Source of the DNA: Actinernus sp. WN-2022
Lineage: Eukaryota; Cnidaria; Anthozoa; Actiniaria; Actinernidae
Assembly: GCA_030867875.1 (NCBI GenBank)
Contig: JAOWCC010001634.1
Span: 8,169,877 to 8,233,876 of the forward strand
Reading direction: 5' to 3'
Length of the DNA: 64,000 bases
In this document: positions 59,775 to 64,000 of the stretch, piece after piece
Layout of the letters: each line of letters opens with the position of its first letter
Position numbering within the stretch: position 1 is the stretch's first letter
Made by a program: the position numbers and the translations under genes
Notes under the pieces: model-generated
The model's input: the letters and a program-made list of their open reading frames with translations, nothing else
What the model was told of the DNA's origin: nothing
Databases searched by the model: none

Positions 59775-60857
59775 TTTATTCGTACCATTTTGGAAATTAC
59801 AAAAAATAAGGAAAAAAGCATGCATTGTAGGTACAGGTTACCTGTAACAGCCGAGTGGGCTAATCGACAGATCACCATGATTGAAATAATTAATAACAAT
59901 ACTATAGTAGACTGTTAAGCAATCTAAAACTAACACACACACACATTCTCAAATATACATAAAATAAATGAAAGAGACAACAAAGATGTCACATATATAT
60001 ACACATACATACACACATGCATACTGCATATATATACATACAATGTACATACACATATACATATATGTATACATATATAATATATATCGGGTATGCATGC
60101 ATGTATTAAATAATTTGTACTAGAAAACATTTATGAGTAACCACTAATAATATCTGATTTAATGTTCTGTTTAAAAGCATATTTTTTCAGGTATTTGTAG
60201 TTTTCATTAATAGAATTCCAAATTTTCACTCCTTGAAACCGAATGCAGAATTTTTCATAGTTTGTTTTTACTGAAGGGAGATAAAATGATTCTTTCGAAG
60301 CTAGCCGAGTATTGTATTTGTGTACCCAGTTTACTGGTTTTCTTAAAAACTCATCAAAGGCTGGTGGCAGTTTACTGGTATAATAGTCATACATAAAGAG
60401 TGCATTATGAAAAAAGACCAAATCAGTAACTCGGAGAATATTTAGCTTTTTAAATAAAGGTAGGGTGTGAACTTTGAAATCTGAAAATGTAATGATTCTT
60501 AATGCCCTTTTTTGTAGTATTATAATTCGATTCAAGGTGGATTCATAAGTGTTACCCCAGATGGCGATCCCATACTTCTATACTTCTTTTAATTTTTTGG
60601 GATAGGTAGTGAATTTGGCTTTTCCAATTGAGATTTGAATCTATATTCCTAAATATTTTAAACTTTGCTCTTGCTTGATTAGTTTTCGATTGATATATAA
60701 TTTAATCCGGAATGGTTTTTTTTGAGGAGGAAATATGACAAAATTCGTTTTGTCTATATTAAGAGAAAGGTTGTTCGAGGAGAGCCAGTTGTTTATATGT
60801 TTTAGTTGATTATTAATTGTTAATTCTATGTCTAGTACATTTTATTGGAGTAAAATA
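59775..60857 (-). pseudogene. LINE 3' fragment, minus strand
   Basis: Minus-strand text from about 60850: NNQLKHINNWLSSNNLSLN, KTNFVIFPPQKKPF, KLYINRKLIK, then ORF 60131-60535 with NRIIILQKRALRIITF, LVFFHNALFMYDYY, TRLASKESFYLP and GVKIWNSI. This is the end of a LINE ORF2. The 3' UTR holds the microsatellite 59930-60115. It sits between two parts of the duplicated segment, so it inserted there as a 5'-truncated copy. Confidence 0.72.
59930..60115. repeat. AC/AT-rich microsatellite
   Basis: ACACACAC followed by mixed ATAC/ATATAC repeats. Spurious ORFs here are rich in Tyr, Ile and Cys. Confidence 0.8.
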
Positions 60858-60896
60858 CATTGGTACGGTGGCCCAAAAGGGTCAAACACAAATGAA

Positions 60897-61162
60897 TTTC
60901 ACAAAACACAAATCAATATCCCAAAACACAAATCAATATCGCAAAACACAAATCAAAATTCCAAAACACAAATCAGCATTTCAAAACACGAACCAATTTC
61001 CCAAAACACAAATCGAAATTCCCAAAACACAAATCAATTTCCCAAAACACAAATCAAAATTCCAAAACACAAATCAAAATTCGAAAACGCGAACCAATTT
61101 CCCAAAACACAAATCAATTTCCCAAAACACAAATCAATTTCCCAAAACACAAATCGAAAATC
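60897..61162 (+). repeat. 20-bp array, left arm of fold-back element 2
   Basis: About 13 units close to AATTTCCCAAAACACAAATC. ORFs across it encode only SISQNTNQ-like repeats and are not genes. Confidence 0.92.
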
Positions 61163-61233
61163 GAAGGCCTGGGAACTAACCCAAAATACCGGAACGCCTG
61201 CTGTAAATTTACCAGAATTGAAACTCTTGCGAA

Positions 61234-61431
61234 ATGTTTTGCCAAAACTGTGGTGATCAAGGAGAAGATTTCCAATATTGTCCTAACTGCGGCTCTAAGC
61301 TCGGCACTAGTATACCTTCGTATGGAGCTCTTTTATCAGACTTCAACGTCACTGAGAAAGAAGCAATCGAAGGGGTCTTCTACAGCGGATTTAGCTGCGA
61401 GACCATTTTGAACTTTCTTTCCAAGTACCAT
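61234..61431 (+). pseudogene. transposase N-terminus: zinc ribbon and start of HTH
   Basis: MFCQNCGDQGEDFQYCPNCG is a CxxC...CxxC zinc ribbon. DFNVTEKEAIEGVFYSGFSC and ILNFLSKYHG follow; the next residues would be the helix-turn-helix, but the text stops at an inversion junction at GTACCATGG (about 61429). An inverted copy lies at 62340-62520. Such zinc ribbon/HTH proteins precede integrase-type catalytic domains in cnidarian and fish genomes. Confidence 0.6.
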
Positions 61432-61546
61432 GGGTTAGGGATTGGCGATGTATAATTTCTTCTCTTTAACTTTCGTCGTTTCCTACCCGTTACTCATTCC
61501 TTATCATTACCTCTACGTCGAAGGGAAGCAATCGAAGGGAACTTCT

Positions 61547-61966
61547 ACACCCGGTGGGGGGGGGGGGGGGGGGGGGGGTACTCCCTCATATGGGCTATAC
61601 GGGTATGTGCCGCGGGATAGGGTATGGTTTTTGAGCTGCCGAGGTCTGGGATAGGGTATCCTTTTTACGGTTTTGGTCTGGGAAAGGGTATGGATTTTGA
61701 TATACTTGTCGTTGACGCCATGCTTACCTCTCTATCGACCACACTACAGCTTAAAATATCATATTAAAACAAAACAACGGCTTTCGTAGTGTAATTGAGT
61801 ATGAATCTATGGTTTGGTCTGGGATGGGGTATGGTAAACGGCATTTTTAGGTCTGGGATAGGGTCAGGGTTTTGAGGTCTCCGCGGCACACACCTACCCA
61901 AAAATCTTCTGAGTGCCCCCCGACCCCCGCCCCCCTCCTCCCCCCCCCCCCCCCCCCCCTCCGGCT
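61547..61966. mobile_element. insertion with poly-G and poly-C ends
   Basis: Begins with a run of about 22 G followed by TACTCCCTCATATGGGC and ends GAGTGCCCCCCGACCCCCGC with long C runs. The GTCTGGGATAGGGTATG motif is repeated inside. It splits the transposase remnant between two copies of TTCTACA. Confidence 0.6.
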
Positions 61967-61984
61967 TCTACAGCGGATTTAGCT

Positions 61985-62325
61985 ACGAAGCCATTGGTAC
62001 CATGGCATTTCGATGTCGATGTCAACATTGAAAAGGCGATTATCTCACTATAACCTTAAACGAAACAAGCGGGAAATAAACTTGTTCGACGTAGAGGTAA
62101 TGATAAGGAATGAGTTACAATGTAGATGGCCCAGGTTGTGTTTCAGTGGATATCGAGGGATGTGGCCTGGCACACCCTACGCATTAAGTACGGCATTCAT
62201 GCTCCTAGAAGAGAAGTAGAGTGTCTCCTCAGGCGATTAGACCCAGATGGAGTAACGGATAGGCAACGACAAAAGTTAAAGAGAAGAAATTATACGTCGC
62301 CAATCCCTAACCCATGGTACTTGGA
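61985..62325 (+). pseudogene. transposase middle part: HTH and pre-catalytic linker
   Basis: MSMSTLKRRLSHYNLKRNK (helix-turn-helix), EVMIRNELQ, GYRGMWHTLRIKYGIHAPRR, VECLLRRLDPDGVTDRQRQK and LKRRNYTSPIPNPW. In the family this text leads directly into the rve/integrase core, whose first catalytic Asp should follow PNPW within a few residues; here the sequence turns into the inverted N-terminus. A one-frame shift occurs near 62140. Confidence 0.62.
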
Positions 62326-62589
62326 AAGAAAGTTCAAAATGGTCTCGCAGCTAAATCCGCTGTAGAAGACCCCTTCGATTGCTTCTTTCTCAGTGACGTT
62401 GAAGTCATATAAAAGAGCTCTATACGAAGGTATACTTAAGTGCCGAGCTTAGAGCTGCAGTTAGGACAATATTGGAAATCTTCTTCTCCTTGATCACCAC
62501 AGTTTTGGCAAAACATTTCAGTTGCAAGAGTTTCTGATTCTGGTAAAGTTTACAGCAGGCGTTCCTGTACGATCTGTTCCCAGACTTTC

Positions 62590-62875
62590 TCGATTGATAT
62601 TCGATTTTTGTTTTGCGAATTTTGATTTCTGTTTTGGGAAATTGATTTGTGTTTTGGGAATTTCGATTTGTGTTTTGGGAATTTTGATTTGTGTTTTGGG
62701 AAATCGATTTGTGTTTTGGGAATTTCGATTTGTGTTTTGGGAAATTGGTTCGTGTTTTGAATTTTGATTTGTGTTTTGGAATTTTGATTTGTGTTTTGGG
62801 ATACCGATTTGTGTTTTGCGATATTGATTTGTGTTTTGGGATATTGATTTGTGTTTTGTGAAATTCATTTGTGTT
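62590..62875 (-). repeat. 20-bp array, right arm of fold-back element 2
   Basis: About 14 units, the reverse complement of the left array (GATTTGTGTTTTGGGAAATT). Confidence 0.92.
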
Positions 62876-62937
62876 TGACCCTTTTGGGCCACCGTACATT
62901 GGTATCATACGAGCATTTGCCTCGAGAAAGACCAGTT

Positions 62938-64000
62938 AAAGAGCCCTTTGTGGTGAATACCAATTATTGCTTGAGAACGAGCTCAGTGAGATCTGTAACT
63001 GGGCTAGTCTCCAAAAACAACTTTGTTATTATACTAGGTGACTTAAACCTGGACAGGCTCAGATCAGACACACGAGAAGGCAAATTATTATTGGACCTTG
63101 AAACTGAACAGGGATTTGAATGTCTAATTACGAAGCCCACTAGAGTTGAGAATCGTGGAACCATGACAACTAGCACTCTCATTGATGTTTTGCTTACTAA
63201 TAGGCCCGAGTTATTCAAGCAGAGTGGTGTTTATCACCCTTCTTTGATTTTCGGAATATTACGGGATAAGGTTAAATCTTATAAGCCAAAAATAATTTCT
63301 TTTAGAAGTTATAAGAATTTTAATGCTGAAGATTTCAACGACCACTTGTCGATCATGGCTCCATGGCATGTCGGAGAAATTTTTAATGAAGTAGACGACC
63401 AAGCGTATTTCTGGAATACAATGATGAAAAACATTGTTGATGAACATCTTCCTGTGAAAAAAATGAGAGTAAGAGACAAAGACGTTCCTTATACTGACGG
63501 TACAATGGAAAAGCGCAATACGTGCGAAGCGGAAGGCCATGGCAAAATATCTGAAGAACAAAACACAAGAGAACTGGGAACATAAACGGAGATGTCGCAA
63601 CGAGGCCACAAGGCAAAGGAGACTGGCGATCAAGGAGTTTTGGAGAAAGAAGTCTGATGACTTGAAGGCTAAGCCTTGGGAATTTTTCAGAACTTTCAAA
63701 CCGTTTTTAAGTGATAAGGGCAATACAAGAGACGCAGAAATTAATTTGAATGTTGATGGAAGTATGATTAGGGATCAAAGTAAGGTTTCTGAGATACTTG
63801 CGGATTATTTTGCTACAATTGCTGACGGGATCGGAGGTAAAGATGCTGAACTCTCTCTTGTGGATGACTTTAGTAATCACCCTAGTGTGCAGCTAATAGT
63901 AGAGAAATCCAAGAGTTCGTCTGAAGCTTTCAATTTCCAGCCGGTTAATATGGTGCAAGTGCAATGTGCGCTCGAATCACTTGACACGAACAAGGCAACT
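62938..64000 (+). pseudogene. LINE endonuclease and linker fragment, running off the window
   Basis: Text from about 62994: NNFVIILGDLNLDRLRSD, LLLDLETEQGFECLITKPTR, TSTLIDVLLTNRPELF, HPSLIFGILRDKV, FRSYKNFNAEDFND. This is the second half of a LINE AP-like endonuclease: GDLN is its Asp/Asn pair, TLIDVLLTN is a conserved strand, and the SDH box is damaged. After a frameshift near 63510 the linker continues (EFWRKKSDDLKAKPWEFFRTFKPFL, ILADYFATIADG) to the edge. The first half of the endonuclease is missing. Longest ORF 62851-63585. Confidence 0.82.

Larger units (their letters stand above)
60864..62896. mobile_element. fold-back element 2, IS3EU-like deletion/inversion derivative
   Basis: Termini TACGGTGGCCCAAAAGGGTC and its complement. 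The 6-bp direct repeat CATTGG flanks the element at 60858-60863 and 62897-62902. The arms are about 700 bp (60864-61540 and 62085-62896) and include 20-bp arrays plus the start of a transposase gene, so that start is present twice in opposite orientation. A 6-bp target duplication with TAY termini is what I know of the IS3EU superfamily. The protein remains (zinc ribbon, helix-turn-helix, rve-type linker) agree, and the catalytic part is absent. Confidence 0.75.

Noticed and set aside
59930..60130. 66-codon Tyr/Cys-rich ORF
   Set aside because: Translation of an AC/AT microsatellite in a LINE 3' UTR.
60817..61256. ORFs of 120 and 142 codons rich in QNTNQ repeats
   Set aside because: They only read through the 20-bp array of fold-back element 2; the same happens inverted at 62420-62908.

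Overview
This is animal nuclear DNA, AT-rich and intron-dense, and most likely from an anthozoan cnidarian such as a stony coral. That assignment is an inference. It rests on a many-exon ELAPOR-type gene, a secreted PAN-domain exon next to C-type-lectin remains, and a mix of CR1/L2-like LINEs, Penelope-like elements, TTAA and TA mini-elements and fold-back elements. No bacterial operon, rRNA or CRISPR array is present.

Positions 1-32163 (+) hold the 3' three quarters of one ELAPOR (KIAA1324/KIAA1324L family) gene. I could splice 27 exons in phase into 794 uninterrupted codons: Cys-rich ectodomain, MRH-like region, one transmembrane helix and an acidic cytoplasmic tail ending at the stop at 32161-32163. 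The first exons lie upstream of the window. The introns carry many small mobile elements. The intron after exon 25 starts with a 35-bp minisatellite of about 67 units, each repeating the exon's own 5' splice donor.

Positions 32164-39170 are 3' UTR and intergenic DNA with hairpins, TTAA-flanked mini-elements and a near-perfect 70-bp tandem array. At 39172-40945 (+) a TATA-box promoter, a signal-peptide/PAN exon and a short second exon are followed by a decayed C-type-lectin exon, so this is probably a pseudogene or a truncated gene.

Positions 40968-64000 are almost entirely mobile-element debris. They include a 5'-truncated LINE (+, 40968-42713) and a Penelope-like 3' end with a GIY-YIG domain and a hammerhead-like motif (43360-44090). 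A 3.7-kb inverted-repeat element follows, with Polinton-like and zinc-cluster ORF remains (44112-47772). Next is a nearly full-length but broken CR1/L2-like LINE (-, 50387-54462) whose N-terminus carries a 2A-like NPGP motif. Two fold-back elements (56208-59317 and 60864-62896) share the terminus TACGGTGGC and have 20-bp arrays in their arms. The second has a 6-bp target duplication and integrase-type transposase remains, which suggests the IS3EU superfamily. A LINE endonuclease fragment (+) runs off the right edge. The order of insertions can be read from nested copies and a diverged tandem duplication.
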